Origin: Flavobacterium enshiense
GTDB lineage: Bacteria; Bacteroidota; Bacteroidia; Flavobacteriales; Flavobacteriaceae
Direction: 5' to 3'
DNA length: 64,000 bases
Assembly (NCBI RefSeq): GCF_022836875.1
Contig: NZ_CP090376.1
Span: forward strand, 310,001 to 374,000
The stretch's first letter is position 1. Each line of letters starts with the position of its first letter. The notes under the pieces are model-generated. The model saw nothing but the letters and a program-made list of their open reading frames with translations. It made no database searches and had not been told where the DNA came from. The position numbers and the translations under genes were made by a program. This document shows positions 52,908 to 60,926 of the stretch, piece by piece.

Positions 52908-53429
52908 TTAAAGTTTCTGGAAATAAAGTTGGGTTACCCGATCCAAATCTATCATTCCGTCAAATGGGATTTCTAAAAAATAGTCCCGTTGCCAGTTTTG
53001 TGTTTTCTTCGCTTGCTTGCTTATTGTTATATCCCAGGGCGGATACACGCGAATAGCACGTTTACCGTCTTTCAACCCGGAAGAAAGCACACCTTGCTCT
53101 AAAAAAACAGATTTCGGGAATACAAATTGCCCGAAATGATTTTCGGATTTTGTGTTGATAACGAATAAATCCACATCATCGGAAAAGTCAAAGGGCTGAA
53201 TGGGTCCGTTTTCGATTCTTTTCCATAGCGTAACGAACTGACCAATCTTAGTCGGTGTTACTTTTGCTGAGCGCAAAACTATATTCAGGTTATTCAATTG
53301 AAAACGACAAGCGGCATAATCGGCACTTTCCTTCTCCGCTAAAGGATTTAAAAGCACAAAACCACATTTGTCATAAACCATTTGCTTCAGTTCGCTTAAA
53401 GCATAAGGAATTCCATTTTCAACCATCAT
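52908..53429 (-). CDS. MepB family protein
   Basis: The approximately 173-residue protein matches the MepB family, named from a gene beside a Staphylococcus multidrug pump and of unknown activity. Typical parts are CRFQLNNLNIVLRSAKVTPTK (in segments), FVTLWKR, PFDFSDDVDLFVI, HFGQFVFPKSVF and KGFRVYPPW-like RAIRVYPPWD. Start: ATG codons at 53429 and 53426 are both possible; a GTG at 53432 is less likely. A repeat-filled ORF ends five bases upstream. No pump or regulator gene is adjacent. Confidence 0.87.
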   Translation of the reverse strand: MMVENGIPYALSELKQMVYDKCGFVLLNPLAEKESADYAACRFQLNNLNIVLRSAKVTPTKIGQFVTLWKRIENGPIQPFDFSDDVDLFVINTKSENHFGQFVFPKSVFLEQGVLSSGLKDGKRAIRVYPPWDITISKQAKKTQNWQRDYFLEIPFDGMIDLDRVTQLYFQKL

Positions 53430-53544
53430 CACTCAATTACTTATTTAAAAGCTGAAGCAATTCCGCTTTACACTTTTCTTCTTTTGGTCCGAATGCATTT
53501 TCATTAACAAGTTTACCTTCCTTATCAAAAAGGACATACCCAGA

Positions 53545-53571
53545 TAGCGCGGATTTGCAATCCGTGCCCAC
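53545..53571 (-). repeat. Dispersed repeat, copy 2 (inverted core)
   Basis: It carries the 27-base core (GTGGGCACGGATTGCAAATC and flanks) on the - strand, in opposite orientation to copies 1 and 3. Confidence 0.8.
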
Positions 53572-53663
53572 TCCAACTATACCAAATCTAGGATTAAAAC
53601 TCCTAACCCTAAGCCACTCTCCTTCTGAAAAAACAAAAACTACTACTTTTTGCGGTTGCATTT

Positions 53664-53707
53664 TTTTAATTACTCTCTTTGTGGGCACGGATTGCAAATC
53701 CACGCTA
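53664..53707 (+). repeat. Dispersed 44-bp repeat, copy 3
   Basis: Counterpart of 52787-52830, located inside the repeat-invaded ORF. Confidence 0.85.
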
Positions 53708-53772
53708 CAGAATTGATATATAGCCTCCAAAAGCAAAGAGACCACAACAACTAGCAACATCCGACAAAAATA

Positions 53773-53807
53773 AATAAAAAAGCCTTTCCATTTGGAAAGG
53801 CTTTTTA
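53773..53807. terminator. Terminator after the ACIII-oxidase operon
   Basis: Nine-base arms AGCCTTTCC/GGAAAGGCT (53781-53789 with 53794-53802) have T-runs on both strands. On the - strand it ends the ActB-to-subunit-I transcript about 20 bases after the last stop. The stem is nearly that of the terminators at 19331 and 21426. Confidence 0.92.
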
Positions 53808-53822
53808 AATGAATTTATAATC

Positions 53823-55625
53823 TTAGTGATGAAGTTTTTCTTCTCCGTCTTTGTAAGGAACTGTTTGCGGAACGAAATCGTCATCGTGACCTGGTTTACT
53901 GTAGTCGTAAGCCCATCTGTGTACGTGAGGAATTTCACCTGGCCAGTTTCCGTGGATGTGCTCTACTGGAGTTGTCCACTCCAACGTGTTAGATTTCCAA
54001 GGGTTTTGTTCAGCTTTCTTACCGTAGAAAATGCTGTAGAAGAAGTTCCAGATAAATACGATTTGGAAAGCAGCTCCTACTAAAGCGAACACCGTGATCA
54101 ATACGTTAACATCAGCTAAATCGTCAAATAACGGGAATGCTGTGTTTGTATAGTAACGACGTGGTAAACCTGCCATACCGATGAAGTGCATTGGGAAGAA
54201 TACTCCGTAAGCACAAACCGCAGTAATCCAGAAGTGGATATACCCTAAGTTTTTATTCATCATTCTTCCGAACATTTTAGGGAACCAGTGGTACACACCA
54301 GCGAAGAATCCGTAAAGCGCAGAGATACCCATTACCAAGTGGAAGTGAGCCACTACGAAATATGTATCATGTACGTTGATATCTAAAGTTGAATCTCCAA
54401 GGATGATACCTGTTAAACCTCCTGTGATGAATGTAGAAACCAATCCGATAGAGAATAACATCGCAGGGTTTAACTGCAAGTTACCTTTCCATAATGTTGT
54501 AATATAGTTGAATGCTTTTACCGCTGAAGGAATCGCAATCAATAACGTTGTAAATGTAAATACTGATCCTAAGAATGGGTTCATACCGGAGATGAACATG
54601 TGGTGACCCCAAACGATAGTTGATAAGAATGCAATCGCTAAGATAGAAGCAATCATCGCACGGTAACCAAAGATTGGCTTACGTGAATTTGTTGCAATAA
54701 TTTCTGATGTGATACCTAATGCCGGTAATAATACGATGTATACCTCAGGGTGACCTAAGAACCAGAATAAGTGCTCGAACAATACCGGTGAACCTCCTTG
54801 GTAATGTAATACTTCACCAGAAATGAAGATATCTGACAAGTAGAAAGAAGTACCGAAACTTCTATCAAAAATCAACAATAAAGCAGCTGATAATAAAACA
54901 GGGAACGAAACGATACCAATGATAGCCGTAACGAAGAATGCCCATATAGTAAGTGGCAATCTTGTCATTGACATTCCTTTAGTTCTCAAGTTGATCACAG
55001 TAACCACATAGTTCAAAGATCCCATCAAGGAAGAAGCGATGAACACAGCCATTGAAACTAACCATAATGTCATACCTGTACCTGAACCCGGTATTGCCTG
55101 AGGCAATGCACTCAACGGAGGATAAATTGTCCAACCTGCAGATGCCGGTCCTGATTCAACGAACAAAGAACATAACATGATTATTGTTGAAACAAAGAAC
55201 AACCAGTAAGAAATCATATTCATAAAACCGGATGCCATATCTCTTGCACCAATCTGCAATGGAATTAACAAGTTACTGAAAGTACCGCTCAATCCTGCAG
55301 TTAATACAAAGAATACCATGATTGTACCGTGAATGGTAACTAATGCAAGGTAAATATCGTTACGCATTACTCCTCCCGGAGCAAATTTTTCTCCTAAAAG
55401 GAATTTAAAAATACCGAAAGACTCTTCCGGCCAAGCAATCTGCATACGGAATAATAATGACATCATAACACCAATGATACCCATTATAAGACCAGTAATC
55501 AAATATTGCTTCGCAATCATTTTGTGGTCGATACTAAAGATATACTTTGTGATAAAAGTATCTTTATGGTGGTGTTCGTGATCGTGTCCGTGATCGTGAC
55601 TTAAATCGTGTCCTGCTGCTGACAT
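53823..55625 (-). CDS. ctaD: Cytochrome c oxidase subunit I
   Basis: This is the catalytic subunit with heme a and the heme a3-CuB site. The 600 residues include twelve or more helices. Ligands seen are His99 (VTIHGT, heme a), His292-Pro-Glu-Val-Tyr296 with the CuB His cross-linked to Tyr, His341-His342 (VWGHHMF), and the pair in FVVAHFHLVMG for hemes a3 and a. HPEVY with its Glu marks an A1-type proton channel. The N-terminus is a His/Asp-rich tail (GHDLSHDHGHDHEHHH), a possible metal-binding segment. It is the last gene of the ACIII-oxidase operon, 36 bases after subunit II, and is followed by a terminator. Confidence 0.97.
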   Translation of the reverse strand: MSAAGHDLSHDHGHDHEHHHKDTFITKYIFSIDHKMIAKQYLITGLIMGIIGVMMSLLFRMQIAWPEESFGIFKFLLGEKFAPGGVMRNDIYLALVTIHGTIMVFFVLTAGLSGTFSNLLIPLQIGARDMASGFMNMISYWLFFVSTIIMLCSLFVESGPASAGWTIYPPLSALPQAIPGSGTGMTLWLVSMAVFIASSLMGSLNYVVTVINLRTKGMSMTRLPLTIWAFFVTAIIGIVSFPVLLSAALLLIFDRSFGTSFYLSDIFISGEVLHYQGGSPVLFEHLFWFLGHPEVYIVLLPALGITSEIIATNSRKPIFGYRAMIASILAIAFLSTIVWGHHMFISGMNPFLGSVFTFTTLLIAIPSAVKAFNYITTLWKGNLQLNPAMLFSIGLVSTFITGGLTGIILGDSTLDINVHDTYFVVAHFHLVMGISALYGFFAGVYHWFPKMFGRMMNKNLGYIHFWITAVCAYGVFFPMHFIGMAGLPRRYYTNTAFPLFDDLADVNVLITVFALVGAAFQIVFIWNFFYSIFYGKKAEQNPWKSNTLEWTTPVEHIHGNWPGEIPHVHRWAYDYSKPGHDDDFVPQTVPYKDGEEKLHH

Positions 55626-55661
55626 ATTCTTTTAATTTGAATAGTATTAAAAAATCAATTA

Positions 55662-56828
55662 TTATTTAACCTGAGCTACAACTTTGGTAGTATCTACCTT
55701 AACAGTTTCCATTTTTACAGCCGGAACTGTAGCGTCGGTTGCCGGAGCTTCTTTAGCTTTTGCTTCACTCACTGTTTTGCTCAATAGAGGTTGTTCGTTC
55801 AACCATTTTTTGTAATCTGCTTCGCTCTCAACGATAACTTTCATTTGCATGTTAAAGTGAGATGGTCCGCAAATTTTATTACATAACAATAAATAATCGA
55901 AAGTATAAGGATCTAAAGCTGTTTTCCCAGCTGCTACCAACTCTTGGCTTTTCGCAGCTCTGATCTTGTTGATTCTTGCAACTTTTTCAACCATCTCAGG
56001 TGTGTTACGCATCTGATCAGTAGTCATTGTTGGTGTGAAAGCGAATTGAGTAACCATACCCGGAACCGCGTTCATTTGTGCTCTGAAGTGAGGGAAGTAA
56101 GCCGAGTGCAATACATCCTGGGAACGTATTTTGAAAACCACTTTTTTACCTACCGGCAAGTGAATTTCTGCTACTTGCTTATCATCTTGTGAATTAGGAT
56201 CAGACATGTCAACTCCTAATGTGTTAACACCTTCTATATAACGAACGTTAGCTTTTCCAAGGGTATTATCCTTACCAGCATATCTTGCTTCCCAGCTAAA
56301 CTGCTTACCATACAATTCTACATACATTACATCTTCCTCTTCATCAACAAACATAATATTTGTCCATGCATACAATCCGTAAAGGATCAAACCAGCCAAT
56401 ACAATTACCGGAATAATCGTCCAGATAAACTCTAATTTGTCATTATCTGCAAAATATAAAGCTTTGTTACCTTGTTTACCACGGTATTTGAAAGCGAAAT
56501 AGTGAAGCAAAGCCTGAGTGATAGTTTGAACTACAAAGATTAAAATCATTGAAATCCACATCAGGTTGTCATAATCAGCACCGTGCTCAGAAGCAGCGTT
56601 ACTCATTAAAGGTAAGTCACCAAATTTTACAACACAGTAAATAGTCGTTAAGTAAATGAACACCAAGAAGGCAAACATTAAGTAACCATTCACATTATTA
56701 TCATGATCATTAGCAATTTCGGAATTATCCTTCTTTACGCCGATTTGTGTCAGATCGAATATCTTAGTCAACTGCCAAACAGCAATTCCTAATAAAACTA
56801 CAACTGTAAGTACCAATAAACTTGTCAT
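55662..56828 (-). CDS. ctaC: Cytochrome c oxidase subunit II
   Basis: Subunit II carries the CuA centre that accepts electrons from cytochrome c. The 388 residues have four membrane segments (LLVLTVVVLLGIAVWQL, LMFAFLVFIYLTTIYCV, ILIFVVQTITQALLHYF, WTIIPVIVLAGLILYGLYAW); classical subunit II has two. The soluble domain has the first CuA His in QDVLHSAYFPHFRAQM and the rest of the site in LLCNKICGPSHFNMQM (about 313-328). The usual Glu between the cysteines is Lys here. The C-terminus (about 350-388) is a low-complexity Ala/Val/Lys tail. Subunit I follows. Confidence 0.96.
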   Translation of the reverse strand: MTSLLVLTVVVLLGIAVWQLTKIFDLTQIGVKKDNSEIANDHDNNVNGYLMFAFLVFIYLTTIYCVVKFGDLPLMSNAASEHGADYDNLMWISMILIFVVQTITQALLHYFAFKYRGKQGNKALYFADNDKLEFIWTIIPVIVLAGLILYGLYAWTNIMFVDEEEDVMYVELYGKQFSWEARYAGKDNTLGKANVRYIEGVNTLGVDMSDPNSQDDKQVAEIHLPVGKKVVFKIRSQDVLHSAYFPHFRAQMNAVPGMVTQFAFTPTMTTDQMRNTPEMVEKVARINKIRAAKSQELVAAGKTALDPYTFDYLLLCNKICGPSHFNMQMKVIVESEADYKKWLNEQPLLSKTVSEAKAKEAPATDATVPAVKMETVKVDTTKVVAQVK

Positions 56829-56848
56829 TTGTTTATTTCTTTAAAATA

Positions 56849-58360
56849 TTAATAATGGAAATGTTTACTTTCTTCGATTAATGGGTTACGTTTTGCCAAT
56901 AAAGGTGCCTTTGTTAAAGCTGTAAACACTACAAAAATGAATAATCCGAAGAAGAATAACAATGAACTGATCTCAGACACTCCGATGAACCACTGATCAC
57001 CAACCGTAGCCGGCATAATCATGTTGAAGAAATCAATATAGTGACCTGTTAAGATAATGATACCTGCCATTACAACAACCCAACTCAGACGTTTAAAGTC
57101 AGTGTTAATTAGGATTAAAATTGGTAACACGAAGTTCAATACAACCATACCAAAGAATGGCAATTTGAAGTGCTCGATACGAGTAACGAAATAAGTTACC
57201 TCTTCTGGAATGTTAGAGTACCACATCAACATGAACTGAGAGAACCATAAATAAGTCCAGAATACAGAAATACCGAACATGAATTTTGCCAAATCGTGGA
57301 TGTGGCTTGTATTCACATACTCTAAATATCCTTTAGATTTTAAATATAAAGTAACGAATGCGATTGTTGTAATACCACTCACGAAGAAGCTGGCAAAAAC
57401 ATACCATCCAAATAATGTACTGTACCAGTGTGGGTCAACAGACATAACCCAGTCCCAAGATGCGATTGATTCCGTAACAATGAAGAATGCTAAGAAACCA
57501 GCGGCCATTTTGAAGTTCTTTTTGTAAAAAGAATCATCAGAAGCTTCGTCCTGAGCCAATGAATTTTTTCTTGAGAAGTAACGGTATAAATTCCATCCTG
57601 CTAAGAAAACTATAGCACGGATCAAAAAGAAAGGAACGTTTAAGAAACCTGATTTTCCGGCAATGATTGCATCATAATGCTCACTTTTCGGATCCGTTAC
57701 ACCTTCTACCATCCATGCGAATAAATGGTTCATATGCATACCAGATAAAATCAAAAGAAGCAAGAAGATTATTGATCCTGGCAACAAGTAAGAAGTGATT
57801 CCTTCCATTACTCGGAACAATACTGGAGACCAACCTGCCTGAGCAACCCATTGGATTGCATAAAAAGCTAAAACTCCAACTGAAATCAACATGAAGAAGA
57901 TACAAGCCACATACAAAGCAGCCCATGGTTTGTTTTGTAATTGGTGTAAAACGTGCTCCAAGTGTTTTTCATGTTCTTTGTGAGCATCCGCATCGTGCGA
58001 CGCAGCATGAGCAGCATGAGCGTCATGGTGATCCTCTTCAACAACAGGAGTTACAACTGCTTTAGTTGAATCAGCCTCTTCCGTTTTAACAGAATCAGTA
58101 GCAACTACGTGGTGTTCAGCAGCAGGAGTTTCCTGTTTTACTGAATCGGCAGCAGCCTCATGATGTGCTTCAGATCCAGCAGCAGCCTCATGTGTGGCTG
58201 CAGCAGCATGATGACCACCTTCGTGATGACTTTCTGCTAATATTTTTTCTACGTCTTGCGTAGTTTTAGGTGCAGTTAAAAAACCGTAAGCAATACCTAA
58301 CAAGCCAAGCGCCATCAGGACAAAAGCAAAGGTTTTTAATTTGTTTGAAAATGTGTACAT
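56849..58360 (-). CDS. actF: Alternative complex III subunit ActF (quinol:cytochrome c oxidoreductase)
   Basis: ActF is a membrane subunit of ACIII, related to the C-terminal half of ActC/NrfD-like proteins. The 503 residues start with one helix (FAFVLMALGLLGIAYGF). A periplasmic or cytoplasmic segment rich in His and Ala follows (about 45-140; HHEGGHHAAAATHEAAAG, HHDAHAAHAASHDADAH), then about nine helices from WAALYVACIFFMLISVGVL to FFFGLFIFVVFTAL. The order ActB-C-D-E-F followed by oxidase subunits II and I matches ACIII-oxidase loci that form supercomplexes in Flavobacterium. The His-rich insert is unusually long. Confidence 0.92.
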   Translation of the reverse strand: MYTFSNKLKTFAFVLMALGLLGIAYGFLTAPKTTQDVEKILAESHHEGGHHAAAATHEAAAGSEAHHEAAADSVKQETPAAEHHVVATDSVKTEEADSTKAVVTPVVEEDHHDAHAAHAASHDADAHKEHEKHLEHVLHQLQNKPWAALYVACIFFMLISVGVLAFYAIQWVAQAGWSPVLFRVMEGITSYLLPGSIIFLLLLILSGMHMNHLFAWMVEGVTDPKSEHYDAIIAGKSGFLNVPFFLIRAIVFLAGWNLYRYFSRKNSLAQDEASDDSFYKKNFKMAAGFLAFFIVTESIASWDWVMSVDPHWYSTLFGWYVFASFFVSGITTIAFVTLYLKSKGYLEYVNTSHIHDLAKFMFGISVFWTYLWFSQFMLMWYSNIPEEVTYFVTRIEHFKLPFFGMVVLNFVLPILILINTDFKRLSWVVVMAGIIILTGHYIDFFNMIMPATVGDQWFIGVSEISSLLFFFGLFIFVVFTALTKAPLLAKRNPLIEESKHFHY

Positions 58361-58382
58361 ATTCTAAACGTTCAAATGAGTT

Positions 58383-58934
58383 TTACTTATTTAATTCTCC
58401 TTTTAATTTTAACACGTGAGCTGTAACCATCCAGCGCTCTTTCTGAGACAATTGGTTAGCATGAGAACCCATGGAATTTAATCCATAAGTGATTACGTGA
58501 AAAATACTACCTTCTGTAATTTCTCTGTCTGCATAGTTAGGCACACCAAGGAATTTTTCTCTTTTTACAAGATTTCCCTGTCCGTCACCTTTTTCACCGT
58601 GACAGATTGCACAATAGATATCGAACAATTCAGCACCTTTTTCAGCATCAACAGATAATGAATCCAACGGAGATTTAAGATTTGCTTTCGCTAATGCATA
58701 ACCTTCTGGTGTATTTGGAATATCATAAGGCTCGAAACCTCTCTTAATAGTTCCGTGAGCTGGTTTTAACCCCTCTTTTCCACCTTTGAATGCAGAAGAC
58801 TGAGAATAAGTCTCGTAAGCTACTGACTCATACATATTAGGAAAGAACTGATAGTTAGGCTTTGATTTGTCGAAACATGACGTCGCGGCAATCGACACAC
58901 CTACTAATGCTACTATTTTATATAAGGCTTTCAT
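58383..58934 (-). CDS. actE: Alternative complex III subunit ActE (lipidated monoheme cytochrome c)
   Basis: ActE is the small c-type cytochrome that passes electrons out of ACIII. The 183 residues start with a lipoprotein signal (VGVSIAATSC, Cys20 lipidated). One heme-binding motif is present, Cys108-Ala-Ile-Cys-His112 in CAICHGEKGDGQGN, with the likely Met ligand in YGLNSMGSHANQLS. The N-terminal part (YESVAYETYSQSSAF) is family-specific. It lies between ActD (8 bases) and ActF (22 bases). Confidence 0.95.
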   Translation of the reverse strand: MKALYKIVALVGVSIAATSCFDKSKPNYQFFPNMYESVAYETYSQSSAFKGGKEGLKPAHGTIKRGFEPYDIPNTPEGYALAKANLKSPLDSLSVDAEKGAELFDIYCAICHGEKGDGQGNLVKREKFLGVPNYADREITEGSIFHVITYGLNSMGSHANQLSQKERWMVTAHVLKLKGELNK

Positions 58935-58942
58935 ATCTACTA

Positions 58943-59470
58943 TTAATGCTTATCAATTACTTTAACTTCTACAGCACCAGTGTTTTTGAAGAAAGAAATC
59001 ATATCTTCCTCATTTCCATTCACTGCAACCTCCATTAGGAAATGATCATCTGTAGTTCTTACATCCGGGTTTTCAGCTTCTTTAAACGGCCATAATCTAC
59101 TTCTCAAATAGAATGTGATTACCATTAAGTGCGCTGCGAAGAATACTGTTAACTCGAACAGAATCGGCACGAAAGCCGGCATGTTCTGGTAGAATGCAAA
59201 ACTTGGCTTACCTCCGATATCCTGCGGCCAATCTACAATCATCATGTAGTTCAACAAATTAGCTGCAACAGTTAATCCCACTACTCCATAAAGGAATGAA
59301 GCGATAGCAATTCTTGTAGGTGCTAACCCCATAGCCTTATCCAAACCGTGAACCGGGAATGGAGTATAAATTTCTTCAATATGATGATGAGCTGCTCTTG
59401 ATGCCTTAACTGCATCCATTAAGATATCATCATCGTTATATATAGCATGTATAACTTTATTCGTACTCAT
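58943..59470 (-). CDS. actD: Alternative complex III subunit ActD (DUF3341)
   Basis: The 175-residue protein has the DUF3341 layout. An N-terminal soluble part (HAIYNDDDILMDAVKASRAA) is followed by the signature IEEIYTPFPVHGLDKAMGL. Two membrane helices follow (IAIASFLYGVVGLTVAANLL and FVPILFELTVFFAAHLMVITFYL in parts), separated by a loop containing WPQDIGGKPSF. It is a structural subunit without cofactors. It begins six bases after ActC stops and overlaps nothing. Confidence 0.95.
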   Translation of the reverse strand: MSTNKVIHAIYNDDDILMDAVKASRAAHHHIEEIYTPFPVHGLDKAMGLAPTRIAIASFLYGVVGLTVAANLLNYMMIVDWPQDIGGKPSFAFYQNMPAFVPILFELTVFFAAHLMVITFYLRSRLWPFKEAENPDVRTTDDHFLMEVAVNGNEEDMISFFKNTGAVEVKVIDKH

Positions 59471-59476
59471 GATCTA

Positions 59477-60883
59477 TTAATGATTGTGTGAATGATGTCC
59501 TTCTTTTTCTCTTTCTCTTTTGTAGTTCTCTGCAGAAGTTTTCATAATAGTTTTAACCTCTGCCTGAGCAATTACAGGAAAACTTCTTGAATATAATAAG
59601 AATAATACGAAGAAGAAACCAATTGTACCGATATAGATACCTGCATCAACAAATGTTGGCTGGAACATTGTCCAAGATGATGGTAAATAATCTCTGTGTA
59701 ATGAAGTAACAATAATTACGAAACGCTCAAACCACATACCGATGTTTACCACAAGAGAGATGATAAACGAGAACATGATGCTGGTTCTTAATTTTTTGAA
59801 CCACATGAACTGTGGAGAGAAAACGTTACAAGTCATCATCAACCAGTATGACCACCAGTAAGGACCTGTAGCACGGTTCAAGAAAGCATACTGCTCATAC
59901 TCTACTCCGGAATACCAAGCCACGAATAACTCAGTGATATAAGCGATACCAACAATAGAACCTGTAATCATGATTACAATGTTCATTAATTCGATATGCT
60001 GAATAGTGATGTAATCTTCAAGGTTACAAACTTTTCTCATGATGATAAGCAATGTGTTTACCATCGCGAAACCAGAGAAAACCGCACCCGCAACGAAGTA
60101 AGGAGGAAGGATTGTAGTATGCCATCCCGGAATAACAGAAGTTGCGAAGTCAAAGGATACGATTGTATGTACAGAAAGTACAAGCGGCGTTGCTAAACCA
60201 GCCAATACAAGAGAAACCTCTTCAAAACGCTGCCAGTCTTTAGCTCTACCAGACCATCCGAAAGAAAGGATGGAATAGATTCTTTTGTTGAAAGGTGTTA
60301 CCGCTCTGTCACGAATCATTGCGAAGTCAGGTAATAAACCAGTCCACCAGAATACCAATGATACTGAAAGATACGTAGAAATCGCGAATACGTCCCAAAG
60401 TAATGGTGAGTTAAAGTTTACCCAAAGCGAACCGAATTGGTTCGGAATCGGTAATACCCAGTACCCTAACCATGGACGACCCATGTGAATAATCGGGAAC
60501 AAACCTGCCTGAACAACCGAGAAGATGGTCATAGCTTCCGCAGAACGGTTAATCGCCATTCTCCATTTTTGACGGAATAATAATAGTACGGCAGAAATTA
60601 GAGTTCCGGCGTGTCCGATACCCACCCACCATACGAAGTTGGTGATATCCCAAGCCCAACCTACTGTTTTATTTAATCCCCATGTTCCGATACCGGTAGA
60701 AATGGTGTAAACCATACAGCCTGCTCCCCAAAGGAACGCAGCTAAAGCGATTGAGAATACAATCCACCACTGTTTGTTTGCCTTACCCTCTACAGGACGA
60801 GCTACATCTACAGTCACATCGTGATAATTTTTATCACCTAGGACTAACGGTTTTCTAATGGGTGCTTCGTAATGAGACGACAT
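59477..60883 (-). CDS. actC: Alternative complex III subunit ActC (NrfD/PsrC-like)
   Basis: ActC is the quinol-binding membrane subunit of ACIII. The 468 residues have the NrfD/PsrC fold with about ten helices, from WWIVFSIALAAFLWGAGCMVY to YIGTIGFFFVLFLLYSRSF. The family stretch WDITNFVWWVGIGHAGTLISA (in parts) includes the conserved His/Asp residues near the quinone site, and FPIIHMGRPWLGYW is also typical. It starts 43 bases after the ActB stop. Menaquinol is the likely donor in this group, an inference from lineage. Confidence 0.95.
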   Translation of the reverse strand: MSSHYEAPIRKPLVLGDKNYHDVTVDVARPVEGKANKQWWIVFSIALAAFLWGAGCMVYTISTGIGTWGLNKTVGWAWDITNFVWWVGIGHAGTLISAVLLLFRQKWRMAINRSAEAMTIFSVVQAGLFPIIHMGRPWLGYWVLPIPNQFGSLWVNFNSPLLWDVFAISTYLSVSLVFWWTGLLPDFAMIRDRAVTPFNKRIYSILSFGWSGRAKDWQRFEEVSLVLAGLATPLVLSVHTIVSFDFATSVIPGWHTTILPPYFVAGAVFSGFAMVNTLLIIMRKVCNLEDYITIQHIELMNIVIMITGSIVGIAYITELFVAWYSGVEYEQYAFLNRATGPYWWSYWLMMTCNVFSPQFMWFKKLRTSIMFSFIISLVVNIGMWFERFVIIVTSLHRDYLPSSWTMFQPTFVDAGIYIGTIGFFFVLFLLYSRSFPVIAQAEVKTIMKTSAENYKREREKEGHHSHNH

Positions 60884-60926
60884 AATCCTTTATATTGTTT
60901 CTTAATAATTTATTTATTTTTTACTC

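Larger units (their letters stand above)
53437..53760 (-). pseudogene. Repeat-invaded ORF, possible remnant or hypothetical
   Basis: The frame of 107 codons begins with a hydrophobic stretch (MLLVVVVSLLLEAIY), then translates a copy of the dispersed GGATTGCAAATCC repeat (SVDLQSVPTKRVIKK) and a second, inverted copy (VGTDCKSALSG). Only the C-terminal GYVLFDKEGKLVNENAF looks like real protein, resembling the end of a thioredoxin-fold domain. It may be the remnant of a secreted thioredoxin-like gene disrupted by repeats, or not a gene at all. It is followed by mepB after four to seven bases. Confidence 0.4.
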
